64,000 nt of DNA from Qipengyuania gaetbuli (GTDB lineage Bacteria; Pseudomonadota; Alphaproteobacteria; Sphingomonadales; Sphingomonadaceae): contig NZ_JAIVLR010000002.1 in assembly GCF_020524765.1 (NCBI RefSeq), forward strand, positions 646,501 to 710,500, given 5' to 3'. The notes beneath the pieces are model-generated. The model had not been told where the DNA came from and searched no databases. It worked only from the letters and a program-made list of their open reading frames with translations. Positions 1-8,690 of the stretch are shown here, piece after piece. Position 1 is the stretch's first letter. Each line of letters starts with the position of its first letter. The translations under genes were made by a program, and so were the position numbers.

Positions 1-1870
1 CAATGGCGCCATGCCCGATCGCAGTTTCATCGAATGGGACAAGGACGATATCGAGGCGCTGGGCATCCTCAAGGTCGACGTGCTGGCGCTGGGCATGCTG
101 ACCTGCATCCGCAAGTGCCTCGACCTGCTCGACGACCATCACGGCCGCACGCTGACGCTCGCCTCGGTCCCGCGCGAGGACCCGGAAACCTATGCCATGC
201 TGCGCAAGGGGGATTCGCTCGGCGTGTTCCAGGTCGAAAGCCGGGCGCAGATGAACATGCTGCCGAGACTGCGGCCGCGCGAATTCTACGACCTCGTCAT
301 CCAGGTCGCCATCGTGCGCCCGGGTCCGATCCAGGGCGACATGGTCCACCCCTATCTGAAACGCAGGCGCGGGGCGGAACAGGTGGTGATACCCGCGCCG
401 TCGCCGCAGCACGGCCCGCCGGACGAGCTGTCCATCATTCTCGAGCGCACGCTGGGCGTGCCGATCTTCCAGGAACAGGCGATGAAGATCGCGCTCGATG
501 CGGCGAAGTTCTCCTCGAAAGAGGCGAACCGGCTGAGGAAGGCCATGGCGACCTTCCGCAGTCGCGGCATGGTGGACGAATTGCAGGACATGATGGTCGA
601 ACGCATGGTCGCGCGCGGCTATGACCGCGACTTCGCCCAGCGCTGCTTCAACCAGATCCGGGGGTTTGGCGAATACGGCTTTCCCGAAAGCCACGCGGCC
701 AGCTTCGCGCATCTCGTCTACGTGTCGAGCTGGCTGAAATGCCACTTCCCGGCGGCCTTCGCCTGCGCGCTCCTGAATTCGCAGCCCATGGGCTTCTATG
801 CGCCCGCGCAGATCGTGCGCGATGCGGCCGAACACGGTGTGCGCGTGCTGCCGGTGGATGTGAACCTGTCGCAGTGGGACTGCACGCTGGAAGAACTCGC
901 TGCGGCGAGTGGCGGCCAGGGCGACAGCGGCCGGCTCGACCGGCACGTGGCTTTGCGGCTGGGCCTGAGGCAGGTGGACGGCCTGCCCGAAGCGGTCGCC
1001 GCGCAACTCGTCGCCGAGCGCGAGGAGAACGGCGCCTACGAGGACGTGCGTGCGCTGCGCGACCGTGCCCGGATCGGTCCCGCCCACGTGGAACGGCTCG
1101 CCAGCGCGGATGCCTTCGGTTCGATGCACCTGTCGCGCAGGCAGGCCCTGTGGGATGCGCGCAGCCTCGTCGGCGGGGCGGACCTGCCGCTGTTCGCCGC
1201 TGCCGCCACGCGCGACGAGGGGGCGGAGGTTCGCCGCACCACGCTGCCGCAGATGCCTTTGTCCGAGGAAGTGGTGGCCGATTACCAGACCACGCGTCTC
1301 AGCCTGAAGGCGCACCCGATGGCGTTTCTGCGCGCCAGCCTTGCCGAACGTGGCTTCGTGCGTGCCTGCGATCTGAGGGCGCGCAAATTCCGCTCCATGG
1401 TCCATGTCGCGGGCGTGGTGCTGATCCGCCAGCGGCCGGGTTCGGCCAAGGGCGTGTGCTTCATCACGCTGGAGGACGAGACGGGCGTCATCAACCTCGT
1501 CGTCTGGCCGGACCTGAAGGAAAAGCAGCGCCGCGTGGTCATGGGCTCGCGCCTGATGGAGGTGCGCGGGCGCGTCGAATATGATGACGAGGTGATCCAC
1601 GTGATCGCGCATCACATGACCGATGCGACTGACCAGCTGCACAGGCTGTCCGACGACATGCTCAACGCGCCGCTCGCACGGGCCGACCATGTCTCCTCGC
1701 CGCTGCCGGACAAGTTCAACCCGCGCGACAACCTGCGCGAGGGGCATGACGATCCCTACCAGCCGGTCGAACCGTGGCAGGAACCGCCGCCGGGCAACCG
1801 CGAATGCGGCTGGCATCAGGGGCATCCGCGCGACGTGCGGATCATTCCGAAATCGCGCGACTTCCACTGA
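1..1870 (+). CDS. dnaE2: Error-prone DNA polymerase DnaE2/ImuC, C-terminal part
   Basis: C-family DNA polymerase used in damage-induced mutagenesis, normally together with ImuA and ImuB. Only the last ~622 residues are present; the frame is open to the window edge (codons begin at base 2), so the PHP domain and the first two catalytic Asp lie outside. Visible are the third catalytic Asp in KVDVLALG (window residue 26, counterpart of E. coli DnaE Asp555), the finger/helix-hairpin-helix region, and a C-terminal OB fold (about residues 455-545, with GVCFITLEDETG). The C-terminus HPRDVRIIPKSRDFH is typical of DnaE2 rather than of the replicative DnaE. The partner genes would be upstream. An internal ATG at 11 is not the start. 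Confidence 0.95.
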   Translation, partial: NGAMPDRSFIEWDKDDIEALGILKVDVLALGMLTCIRKCLDLLDDHHGRTLTLASVPREDPETYAMLRKGDSLGVFQVESRAQMNMLPRLRPREFYDLVIQVAIVRPGPIQGDMVHPYLKRRRGAEQVVIPAPSPQHGPPDELSIILERTLGVPIFQEQAMKIALDAAKFSSKEANRLRKAMATFRSRGMVDELQDMMVERMVARGYDRDFAQRCFNQIRGFGEYGFPESHAASFAHLVYVSSWLKCHFPAAFACALLNSQPMGFYAPAQIVRDAAEHGVRVLPVDVNLSQWDCTLEELAAASGGQGDSGRLDRHVALRLGLRQVDGLPEAVAAQLVAEREENGAYEDVRALRDRARIGPAHVERLASADAFGSMHLSRRQALWDARSLVGGADLPLFAAAATRDEGAEVRRTTLPQMPLSEEVVADYQTTRLSLKAHPMAFLRASLAERGFVRACDLRARKFRSMVHVAGVVLIRQRPGSAKGVCFITLEDETGVINLVVWPDLKEKQRRVVMGSRLMEVRGRVEYDDEVIHVIAHHMTDATDQLHRLSDDMLNAPLARADHVSSPLPDKFNPRDNLREGHDDPYQPVEPWQEPPPGNRECGWHQGHPRDVRIIPKSRDFH

Positions 1871-1895
1871 GGCTGCGGCTAGGGGCGCGGGCATA

Positions 1896-2528
1896 ATGGG
1901 TCTCGAAACGCTCCTCGCATTCCTTCTCGTAACCGCCACGACCAGCATCGTGCCGGGGCCGTCCATGATCTTCGTGATGAGCCAGGCGATCTGGCGGGGC
2001 CCGCGCTCGGGCTGGGCGGCGCTAATGGGCATGCAGATCGGCTATTTCGTGTGGTGGGCCTTTGCCGCGCTGGGCCTCGGCGCGCTGGCCGCTACCTATC
2101 CGCTCGCCTTCCGACTGCTGGCGATCGCGGGCGTGCTTTATCTCGCGTGGCTCGGCCTGAAGGCGATCCGCCATTCCTTCCATGCGGGGGAGGACGGAGT
2201 GGAACCGGTCCGCCAGGTATCCGGCCACGCCTTTCGCGACGGGATCGCGGTCGCCATCGGCAATCCCAAGTCGCTGGTCTACATGGTCGCGATCATCCCG
2301 CCCTTCGTGGATCCGGCGAAAAGCGTGCCGCTGCAGATCGTGGTGCTGGCGCTGGTCGCGCTGGTCGCCGACCTCGTGATCGGCTGGCTCTACATCGCGG
2401 CGGGCAAGCGCCTGGCGCGCTTCATGGAACGCGCCGCGACCCGCGTGTGGATCGATCGGGGCATCGGAATCGTATTCATCCTGATCGCAGGACTGATCCT
2501 GGTCGATCTGATGGGTACGCAGGTTTGA
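1896..2528 (+). CDS. LysE/RhtB family amino-acid exporter
   Basis: Inner-membrane exporter of the LysE superfamily, 210 aa, the usual family length. Hydrophobic throughout with about six predicted membrane segments. The N-terminus carries the family signature VPGPSMIFVMS followed by the Gly-spaced RGPRSGW loop; a second conserved stretch is GNPKSLVYMVAIIPPFVDP. It begins 25 bp after the dnaE2 stop; the ATG at 1896 was chosen because longer in-frame versions would run back through dnaE2 in another frame and carry no family similarity. Substrate cannot be told from sequence; amino acids or homoserine-like compounds are the family norm. The stop overlaps the TTG start of the next gene, implying coupled translation. 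Confidence 0.92.
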   Translation: MGLETLLAFLLVTATTSIVPGPSMIFVMSQAIWRGPRSGWAALMGMQIGYFVWWAFAALGLGALAATYPLAFRLLAIAGVLYLAWLGLKAIRHSFHAGEDGVEPVRQVSGHAFRDGIAVAIGNPKSLVYMVAIIPPFVDPAKSVPLQIVVLALVALVADLVIGWLYIAAGKRLARFMERAATRVWIDRGIGIVFILIAGLILVDLMGTQV

Positions 2529-3250
2529 AGCTCACCATATCGAGGCACATCGGCAAGTATATCGGCGACCGGCGGGTCATTCTGCTGCTGGTCGCCGCAG
2601 CGCTGTTCGTGGCGGGACGCAGCTGGCTTGCGGCGCATCCCCAACACGATCCCTGGGCCCCGCTAGACCTCAATGATCCGGTGGGCTGGGCGACGGAGGC
2701 CAAGCTGCGCTCCCTTGCCGGCGACGTGCCCCAATGCCGCGCCGTGCTCGAGCGTAGCGGCATCGAATTTACCGCCCTGCCACCGGAAGGCGAGGGAGCG
2801 TGCCGCCGCGAGGACCGCACGCAGCTTGCAGACTATCCGCTCAGCCCCGACACGCCGCCTACGACTTGCCCGGTCGCCATTGCGATGGAGCTATGGCAGC
2901 GCGACGCGCTCGAGCCTGCCGCGCAGGAAATATTCGGTGCCGGCATCGCGCGGATCGAGCATCTGGGCGCCTACTCCTGCCGCCGCCTCTACGGGCGCGA
3001 GGATGGTCCGTGGAGCCAGCACGCGACCGGCAATGCCATCGACATTGCCGGTTTCGTCCTCACCGACGGAACCCGGATCAGCGTGCTGGGAGACTGGCAG
3101 GGCGAGGGCGACAAGGCCCGCTTCCTGCGCGCGGTTCGCGACGGCGCCTGCGAGGCTTTCGGCATCGTCCTGTCGCCCGACTACAATGCTGCCCATGCCG
3201 ACCATCTGCACCTCGACATGGGTGCACGGCGGGGTGGGCTGTGCCGGTGA
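2525..3250 (+). CDS. Extensin-like protein, probable periplasmic zinc peptidase fold
   Basis: 241-aa protein of the extensin-like C-terminal family (PF06904 type). One N-terminal membrane anchor (about residues 17-32) and then a soluble domain, so it should face the periplasm. It has the signature SQHATGNAID (His166, Asp173) and HADHLHLD (His227/His229), which resembles the SxHxxGxAxD and HxH zinc ligands of LAS/M15 D-Ala-D-Ala peptidases; a cell-wall hydrolase role is an inference. Six Cys (71, 93, 115, 152, 209, 240) suggest disulfides. No ATG lies before the anchor; the TTG at 2525 overlaps the lysE stop by four bases (TTGA), so re-initiation after lysE is likely. Confidence 0.85.
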   Translation: MKLTISRHIGKYIGDRRVILLLVAAALFVAGRSWLAAHPQHDPWAPLDLNDPVGWATEAKLRSLAGDVPQCRAVLERSGIEFTALPPEGEGACRREDRTQLADYPLSPDTPPTTCPVAIAMELWQRDALEPAAQEIFGAGIARIEHLGAYSCRRLYGREDGPWSQHATGNAIDIAGFVLTDGTRISVLGDWQGEGDKARFLRAVRDGACEAFGIVLSPDYNAAHADHLHLDMGARRGGLCR

Positions 3251-3251
3251 C

Positions 3252-3803
3252 CTAGACGAACAGAGCCTGCACACAGGGCCGCATGCGCGCCCGGTCGGTC
3301 TGCACGAAACCGGACTGCCCGAAATCGCCGAGATAGGCCGTGCCGCGATCATCCACGGCATGGACGCAGTCGAAACGGTCATCGTCCTCGGGCACGAAAA
3401 TCGTCACCGGGCGACCGGCCGGGATGCCGTCGAAATGGCCGGCCGATACCTTCGCCGCCGCGCAGATGCGCCGCCCGTCGAGGTCAAGGCCTTCGGGATA
3501 GTGGGCGTAATTCACCGCGAAGAGGATGTGCGAGGGGACAAGGCCGTCGGTCCACTTCACCGAAAACACGCCGTTCGCAGTTTCGGTCACCCGCGGTTCC
3601 GGCAGGCCGTAGAGCTTGGAAAAGCGACCGAAGACATTGCGCAGCTCGCTCGCCGTCCAGCCACTTACGCGAAGGTCCAAGGCCCTCGATGGCACTTTCG
3701 CCAGTTCGGCGGCTTCCCGTGCCTCGCGCGTCGCCTTGAAATGGCGGCCCAGCAATAATGCGCCGACGAATATTGCAATGAACGCGTAGCCGACGAATTC
3801 CAT
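3252..3803 (-). CDS. Membrane-anchored protein of unknown function
   Basis: 183 aa, family not recognised. Residues 3-20 form one hydrophobic anchor, followed by a charged stretch and a soluble domain of about 140 residues. The C-terminal part contains CVHAVDDRGTAYLGDFGQSGF, which looks like a small beta-rich fold but gives no function. It starts 10 bp after the phoB stop on the same strand, so it is probably the last gene of the Pho/Pst transcript. It converges with the extensin-like gene, only one base apart, which leaves no room for an intergenic terminator. Confidence 0.75.
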   Translation of the reverse strand: MEFVGYAFIAIFVGALLLGRHFKATREAREAAELAKVPSRALDLRVSGWTASELRNVFGRFSKLYGLPEPRVTETANGVFSVKWTDGLVPSHILFAVNYAHYPEGLDLDGRRICAAAKVSAGHFDGIPAGRPVTIFVPEDDDRFDCVHAVDDRGTAYLGDFGQSGFVQTDRARMRPCVQALFV

Positions 3804-3813
3804 CTCCGCAGCT

Positions 3814-4542
3814 TTAGACGGGTTCGAAGGAATATCCAGCGCTGCGGACGGTGCGGATCGGGTCCTTGGCGCCGTCGACCTCCAGCGCCTTGCGCAGGCG
3901 GCGGATGTGCACGTCGACCGTGCGCAGTTCGATGTCGCTTTCGGTGCCCCAGACCCCGTCGAGCAGCTGGTTGCGGCTGAACACGCGGCCCGGGCTTTCG
4001 ATGAAGAACTTGAGCATCCGGTACTCGGTCGGGCCGAGCTTGAGCTGCTTGCCGCGGCGGGTGACCTTGTGCGCCACGGGATCGAGCGTCAGATCGCCTG
4101 CATCGATGCTTTCACCTGCCAGTACGGGCCGGATACGGCGCATGACGGCCGCCACGCGGGCCAGCAGCTCGCGCGGCGAGAAGGGCTTGGTCAGGTAATC
4201 GTCCGCGCCCGTTTCCAGGCCGCGGACCCGGTCGTCTTCCGCCTCGCGCGCGGTCAGCATGATGATCGGCACGTGCGCGGTCGCCTTGTCGCGGCGCAGG
4301 CGGCGGCACACTTCGATGCCGCTGGTCCCTTCGATCATCCAGTCGAGGATGACGAGGTCGGGCGTTTCCTCGCTGGCAAGGAGGATCGCCTCGTCGCCGT
4401 CCGGCGTTGTGCGGACCTCGTAGCCTTCGTTCGAAAAGCGGTATTCGAGCAGCTCGGAAAGGGCGGGATCGTCCTCTACGAGCAGGAGTTTTGCAACCTG
4501 CACCTTCGCGTCTCCATGCGAGCGGTTTTTCTCGTTCGACAT
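3814..4542 (-). CDS. phoB: Phosphate regulon response regulator PhoB
   Basis: OmpR/PhoB-class transcription factor, 242 aa including a ~16-residue N-terminal extension. Receiver domain roughly residues 17-130 with the acidic pair in LLVEDD, the phospho-acceptor Asp67 (VILDWM), Thr97 (MLTARE) and Lys119 (YLTKPFS). DNA-binding winged helix roughly 145-240, with TRRGKQLKLGPTEYRML and RTVDVHIRRLRKAL. When phosphorylated by PhoR it activates phosphate-scavenging genes by binding 11-bp direct repeats, and such repeats are present upstream of the porin and pstS in this same locus. It lies after phoU in the operon, an order common in alphaproteobacteria. Confidence 0.96.
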   Translation of the reverse strand: MSNEKNRSHGDAKVQVAKLLLVEDDPALSELLEYRFSNEGYEVRTTPDGDEAILLASEETPDLVILDWMIEGTSGIEVCRRLRRDKATAHVPIIMLTAREAEDDRVRGLETGADDYLTKPFSPRELLARVAAVMRRIRPVLAGESIDAGDLTLDPVAHKVTRRGKQLKLGPTEYRMLKFFIESPGRVFSRNQLLDGVWGTESDIELRTVDVHIRRLRKALEVDGAKDPIRTVRSAGYSFEPV

Positions 4543-4573
4543 GGCTCTATGACCTTCAGGCTACAGGAATATG

Positions 4574-5245
4574 TCAGTTATCCTCGTCGACCGGATATTG
4601 TCCGGTGGCGGCGAAATGGACCATTTCGGCCACGTTTGTCGCATGGTCTCCGATGCGTTCCAGATTGCGGGCGACGAACAGGAGCTGCGCAGCGCTGGAG
4701 ATCATCGAGGGGTTTTCGACCATGTGGCTGACGAGGTTGCGGAAGATCGAGTTGTAGAAGGCGTCGACCTTCTCGTCCGCCAGGATGACTTCCTTCGCCA
4801 GTTCCGGGTCGCGGGCGGCGTAGGCGGTCAGAACGTCGTGGACCATCTCGCTGGCAACTTCGGCCATGGCGGGAAGCAGGGTGAGCGGTTCGAACTTCTT
4901 GCGGTTGTCGCCGATCTCGCGGCTCGCCTTGGCGATGTTCTTGGAATAGTCGCCGATACGCTCGACCACGCCGGCGATCTTGAGTGCGGCGATGACTTCG
5001 CGCAAATCGTCCGCCATCGGCGCACGCAGCGCGATGATTCGCACGGCCAGCTTGTCGATCTCGCTTTCGAGCGCGTCGATCTTCTTGTCGCCCTTGACGA
5101 CTTTCTTGGCGAGGTCGTCGTCACCGCGCACCAGCGCATCGAGCGCCTGCTGGATCGCGACTTCGGCCAGACCGCCCATTTCCGCGATCAAGCCGCGGAG
5201 GCGCGTGATGTCTTCGTCGAAGGCTTTTACGGTATGTTCTTGCAT
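4574..5245 (-). CDS. phoU: Phosphate signalling protein PhoU
   Basis: 223-aa cytoplasmic helical-bundle protein that links the PstSCAB transporter to PhoR and keeps the Pho regulon off when phosphate is plentiful. Two PhoU repeats are visible: about residues 10-95 (LRGLIAEMGGLAEVAIQQAL, with the acidic metal-binding stretch EIDKLAVRIIALRAPMADDL) and about 115-200 (DEKVDAFYNSIFRNLVSHM, then LERIGDHATNVAE). The matching motif GVVERIGDYSKNIA in repeat one confirms the tandem arrangement. It sits between pstB (14 bp upstream) and phoB (31 bp downstream), as expected for a member of the same operon. Confidence 0.96.
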   Translation of the reverse strand: MQEHTVKAFDEDITRLRGLIAEMGGLAEVAIQQALDALVRGDDDLAKKVVKGDKKIDALESEIDKLAVRIIALRAPMADDLREVIAALKIAGVVERIGDYSKNIAKASREIGDNRKKFEPLTLLPAMAEVASEMVHDVLTAYAARDPELAKEVILADEKVDAFYNSIFRNLVSHMVENPSMISSAAQLLFVARNLERIGDHATNVAEMVHFAATGQYPVDEDN

Positions 5246-5259
5246 GTTCTTACCTAGCC

Positions 5260-6051
5260 TTATCCGTAGCGGCCCGTGATGTAATCCTGGGTCCGCTGTT
5301 CGAGCGGATTGGTGAATATGTCAGAAGTACGACCATATTCCACCATCTTTCCGAGGTGGAAGAAAGCCGTCCGCTGGCTGACGCGCGCGGCCTGCTGCAT
5401 CGAGTGGGTAACGATCACGATAGCATATCGGCCATTCAGTTCGTCGATCAGTTCCTCGATCTTGGCAGTGGCGATCGGGTCGAGTGCCGAACACGGTTCG
5501 TCCATCAGGATGACTTCGGGATCGACGGCGATGGCGCGCGCGATGCACAGGCGCTGCTGCTGGCCGCCGGACAGGGCGGTGCCGCTGTCCTGCAGGCGGT
5601 CCTTGACCTCTTCCCACAGGCCCGCGCGGCGCAGCGATTTCTCGACCACCGCGTCCAGCTCGTCCTTGCCTTCTGCAAGGCCGTGGATCTTGGGACCGTA
5701 GGCGATGTTCTCGTAAATCGACTTGGGGAAGGGGTTGGGCTTCTGGAAGACCATGCCGACGCGGGCGCGCAGCTGCACCACGTCCATGCCCGATTTGTAG
5801 ATGTCCTCGCCGTCGAGCATGATGTCGCCTTCGACGCGGGCCGAAGGGATCGTGTCGTTCATGCGGTTGAGCGTGCGCAGGAAGGTCGACTTGCCGCAGC
5901 CCGACGGGCCGATGAAGGCCGTGACGTAGCGCGTGGGAATGTCGATCGAAACCTCGTCGATCGCCTTCTTGTCGCCGTAGAAAACGGAGACGTTCCGCGC
6001 GCTCATCTTGGCGTCGGTATCTTCCAGGTTTTGATGGACTACGGTCACCAC
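5260..6051 (-). CDS. pstB: Phosphate ABC transporter ATP-binding protein PstB
   Basis: ATPase of the high-affinity phosphate importer, 263 aa. Walker [10 protein letters not shown] (residues 48-56), Q-loop [20 protein letters not shown] (typical of PstB), signature LSGGQ (160-164), Walker B ILMDEP (181-186) and the H-loop in [15 protein letters not shown]. The listed GTG start at 6051 overlaps the pstA stop by seven bases; an ATG 15 codons downstream (base 6006) would give a protein closer to E. coli PstB at its N-terminus, so the exact start is open. Works with PstA, PstC and PstS encoded immediately upstream. Confidence 0.96.
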   Translation of the reverse strand: MVTVVHQNLEDTDAKMSARNVSVFYGDKKAIDEVSIDIPTRYVTAFIGPSGCGKSTFLRTLNRMNDTIPSARVEGDIMLDGEDIYKSGMDVVQLRARVGMVFQKPNPFPKSIYENIAYGPKIHGLAEGKDELDAVVEKSLRRAGLWEEVKDRLQDSGTALSGGQQQRLCIARAIAVDPEVILMDEPCSALDPIATAKIEELIDELNGRYAIVIVTHSMQQAARVSQRTAFFHLGKMVEYGRTSDIFTNPLEQRTQDYITGRYG

Positions 6052-7295
6052 TTTTTCTCGAATTTGTTGCGCAGGTAGATGGCGAGGCCGTTCATCAGCA
6101 GGAGGAACAGCAACAGGACAATAATAGCCGCACTGGTCCGTTCCACGAAACCGCGGTCGATTTCGTCGGACCAGAGGAAGATCTGCATCGGCAGGACCGT
6201 GGCAGGCGAGGTGAAGCTGTCGGGCGGGCTCGCCACGAAAGCGCGCATGCCGATCATCAGCAGCGGCGCGGTTTCACCCAGCGCGCGGGCCATGCCGATG
6301 ATCGTGCCGGTAAGGATGCCGGGCAGGGCGAGCGGCAGGACGTGGTGGAAAACCACCTGGACCGGCGAGGCCCCGATGGCGAGAGCGCCGTCACGAATGC
6401 TCGGCGGGACGGCCTTGATCGCGTTGCGCCCGGCAATGACGATGACCGGCATGGTCATCAGCGCCAGCGTCATGCCGCCGATCACGGGGGCGGATCGCAG
6501 GTTCGGGAACAGCGTCAGGAAGACCGCAAGGCCCAGCAGGCCGAAGATGATCGACGGGACCGCCGCAAGGTTGTTGATCGACAGCTCGATGAGATCGGTC
6601 CAGCGGTTCTTCGGCGCGTATTCCTCAAGGTAGAGCGCGGCCAGCACCCCGATGGGGAAGGCCAGCAGCAGGGTCACGATCATCGTCAGGAACGAGCCCT
6701 TGAGCGCGCCCCAGATACCCGCCTGCTGCGGATTGGTCGCATCCGACCGGGCGAAGAAGCCGGTGTCGAAGTTCTTGTCGATCTTGCCCGCTTCATCGAG
6801 CTGCTGTGCGAGCGCCTGCATCTGCTCCGACCCTTCGCCGGCATAGCCGCTGGCAAGGCTGGCGCTGGCAGGAAGCCAGAAGGTTTCCTGCCGGTCGAGA
6901 ATGGACGGATCGGCGGCAATCGCGTCGGCGACATCGCGCCATGCCTGCGCACCGAGCTGTTCGGCCGCCTCGTCGCCCAGCGACTGCTCGGCGAAGAATT
7001 GCACGACTTCGGGCAGGCCCTGTCCCTGGAGGGATTGCACGGCCCCGTCGCTGGCCATGGTGGCGGGATCGGCGGAAATGCCGGCCTGCGTGAAGTCGAT
7101 CGGCACTTCGAGTTCGGCGCGCTGGAAGCCGCCGATGCCGTTCAGCGTCATCGTGCCGAGCAGGTAGACCAGCACGGCGACCGAGAACACGATCGCGGCC
7201 AGGCCGAGCCTGCGGAATCGGCGCTCTGCCGCGTAACGCTTCTTGAGGCGCGCCTCGAATTCGGGCGTGCGCGTGGGGGCGATATGCTCACTCAT
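6045..7295 (-). CDS. pstA: Phosphate ABC transporter permease PstA with N-terminal extension
   Basis: Inner-membrane permease subunit, 416 aa, well over the ~300 aa of E. coli PstA. Residues ~30-52 form a first membrane helix, followed by a ~150-residue extracytoplasmic region (DUF3333-type, as seen in many alphaproteobacterial PstA), then the transport domain from about residue 190 with the permease signature [13 protein letters not shown] near residue 340. It overlaps pstC by eight bases and pstB by seven, so translation of pstC-pstA-pstB is probably coupled. What the extra periplasmic region does is not known to me. Confidence 0.94.
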   Translation of the reverse strand: MSEHIAPTRTPEFEARLKKRYAAERRFRRLGLAAIVFSVAVLVYLLGTMTLNGIGGFQRAELEVPIDFTQAGISADPATMASDGAVQSLQGQGLPEVVQFFAEQSLGDEAAEQLGAQAWRDVADAIAADPSILDRQETFWLPASASLASGYAGEGSEQMQALAQQLDEAGKIDKNFDTGFFARSDATNPQQAGIWGALKGSFLTMIVTLLLAFPIGVLAALYLEEYAPKNRWTDLIELSINNLAAVPSIIFGLLGLAVFLTLFPNLRSAPVIGGMTLALMTMPVIVIAGRNAIKAVPPSIRDGALAIGASPVQVVFHHVLPLALPGILTGTIIGMARALGETAPLLMIGMRAFVASPPDSFTSPATVLPMQIFLWSDEIDRGFVERTSAAIIVLLLFLLLMNGLAIYLRNKFEKKW

Positions 7296-8673
7296 AAGCT
7301 TCGCGGAACCTCTTGACGACGCGCAGGGCGATGAAGTTCAGCCCCAGCGTCACCATGAACAGCACGAAGCCGAGCGCAAAGGCGCTGAGCGTCGCGGGAT
7401 GGTCGAAACTGCCTTCGCCGGTCAGCATGGCGACGATCTGGACCGTCACCGTGGTCATGGAATCGAGCGGATTGGCGCTGAGATTGGCGGCGGTCGATGC
7501 GGCCATGACGACGATCATCGTCTCGCCGATCGCGCGGCTGATGGCGAGCATGACGCCGGCCACGATGCCGGGCAGGGCGGCAGGCACGAGCACGCGGCGG
7601 ATCGTCTCGTTGGTGGTCGCGCCCATCGCCAGGCTGCCGTCACGCATGGCCTGCGGGACCGCGGCGATGGAATCGTCGGCCATCGAGGATACGAACGGGA
7701 TGATCATCACGCCCATGACGAGACCGGCTGCCAGCGCGCTTTCGCTCGAGGGATTGGACGCGCCAAGGCTGATCGCGAAATCGCGTATGGCGGGGGCGAT
7801 CGTAAGCGCGGCGAAGTAGCCGTAGACCACGGTCGGGACACCGGCGAGGATTTCGAGCGTGGGCTTGATCCAGGCGCGCAGGCGCGGGTCGGCGTATTGC
7901 GTCAGATACACCGCGCTCATCAAGCCGAGCGGGATGGCCACGATCATGGCGATGATCGCACCAATGAACAGCGTGCCCCAGAACAGCGGGATCGCGCCGT
8001 AGCGGCTGCTGTCGGGGTTGTCCGGATTGCTCATCGGGTCCGGACCCCAGTGGGTGCCGAACAGGAAGTCGAGCGGGTTGACCATGCCGAAGAAGCGCAT
8101 GGTCTCAAAAATGAGGCTGACGAAGATGCCGATGGTCGTAAGGATCGCGACCAGCGAGGCACCCAGCAGGATCGCCATGACGATCCGCTCCACCCGGGTA
8201 CGGGCAGCGAAATCGGGCTTCAGGCGCAGGAACGACCATGCGCCGCCAAGGAAGGCGATGACCAGCGTCGCGGCGATGCCGATCCAGTTGTAGAAGGAGA
8301 GCGCCTGCCGGTAAGGCTCGACGAATTCCTTCGCCAGCGGGTTGAACACCGCCTGCGATGCGCCGGTCGCGACCGCGCGCGCTTCGTTCAGGATCGTCTG
8401 GCGCTGGAAGCCGAAGGCGGGCAGCTGGTCGGCGGCAGGCGATGCCAGCACCGACTGGGTGACGAGGCCGGGCGCGATCGCGCTCCAGGCCCCGACGAAA
8501 ACCAGGACGGGCAGGATGATCCACAGCGCCACGTACCATGCGTGGTAGCTGGGGAGGCTGGCGAGCCGCCCGTCAGGGCTCGCCTTGCGGAAGGTCCACG
8601 CACGAGCACGAGCCGCCAACCATCCGGCGAGCCCGAGCCCGAGGGCCAGGAGGAGCAGAATGGTCGGCGACAT
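7288..8673 (-). CDS. pstC: Phosphate ABC transporter permease PstC with N-terminal extension
   Basis: Partner permease of PstA, 461 aa compared with ~320 in E. coli. The N-terminal ~140 residues hold two or more extra membrane helices (residues 3-20 and 49-70) and a soluble stretch; the canonical transport domain follows (ILLGASLVAILTTIGIFVSLI, then AGVPTVVYGYFAALTIAP and the cytoplasmic-loop signature RAIGETMIVVMAA). It starts 17 bp downstream of pstS. Both PstC and PstA being enlarged in the same transporter fits the alphaproteobacterial type of Pst system. Confidence 0.94.
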   Translation of the reverse strand: MSPTILLLLALGLGLAGWLAARARAWTFRKASPDGRLASLPSYHAWYVALWIILPVLVFVGAWSAIAPGLVTQSVLASPAADQLPAFGFQRQTILNEARAVATGASQAVFNPLAKEFVEPYRQALSFYNWIGIAATLVIAFLGGAWSFLRLKPDFAARTRVERIVMAILLGASLVAILTTIGIFVSLIFETMRFFGMVNPLDFLFGTHWGPDPMSNPDNPDSSRYGAIPLFWGTLFIGAIIAMIVAIPLGLMSAVYLTQYADPRLRAWIKPTLEILAGVPTVVYGYFAALTIAPAIRDFAISLGASNPSSESALAAGLVMGVMIIPFVSSMADDSIAAVPQAMRDGSLAMGATTNETIRRVLVPAALPGIVAGVMLAISRAIGETMIVVMAASTAANLSANPLDSMTTVTVQIVAMLTGEGSFDHPATLSAFALGFVLFMVTLGLNFIALRVVKRFREAYE

Positions 8674-8690
8674 TGCTTGCGTTGATACCC

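Noticed and set aside
7243..8685. 480-codon plus-strand frame opposite pstC
   Set aside because: Low-complexity His/Asp/Gly-rich translation, fully explained as a shadow of pstC.
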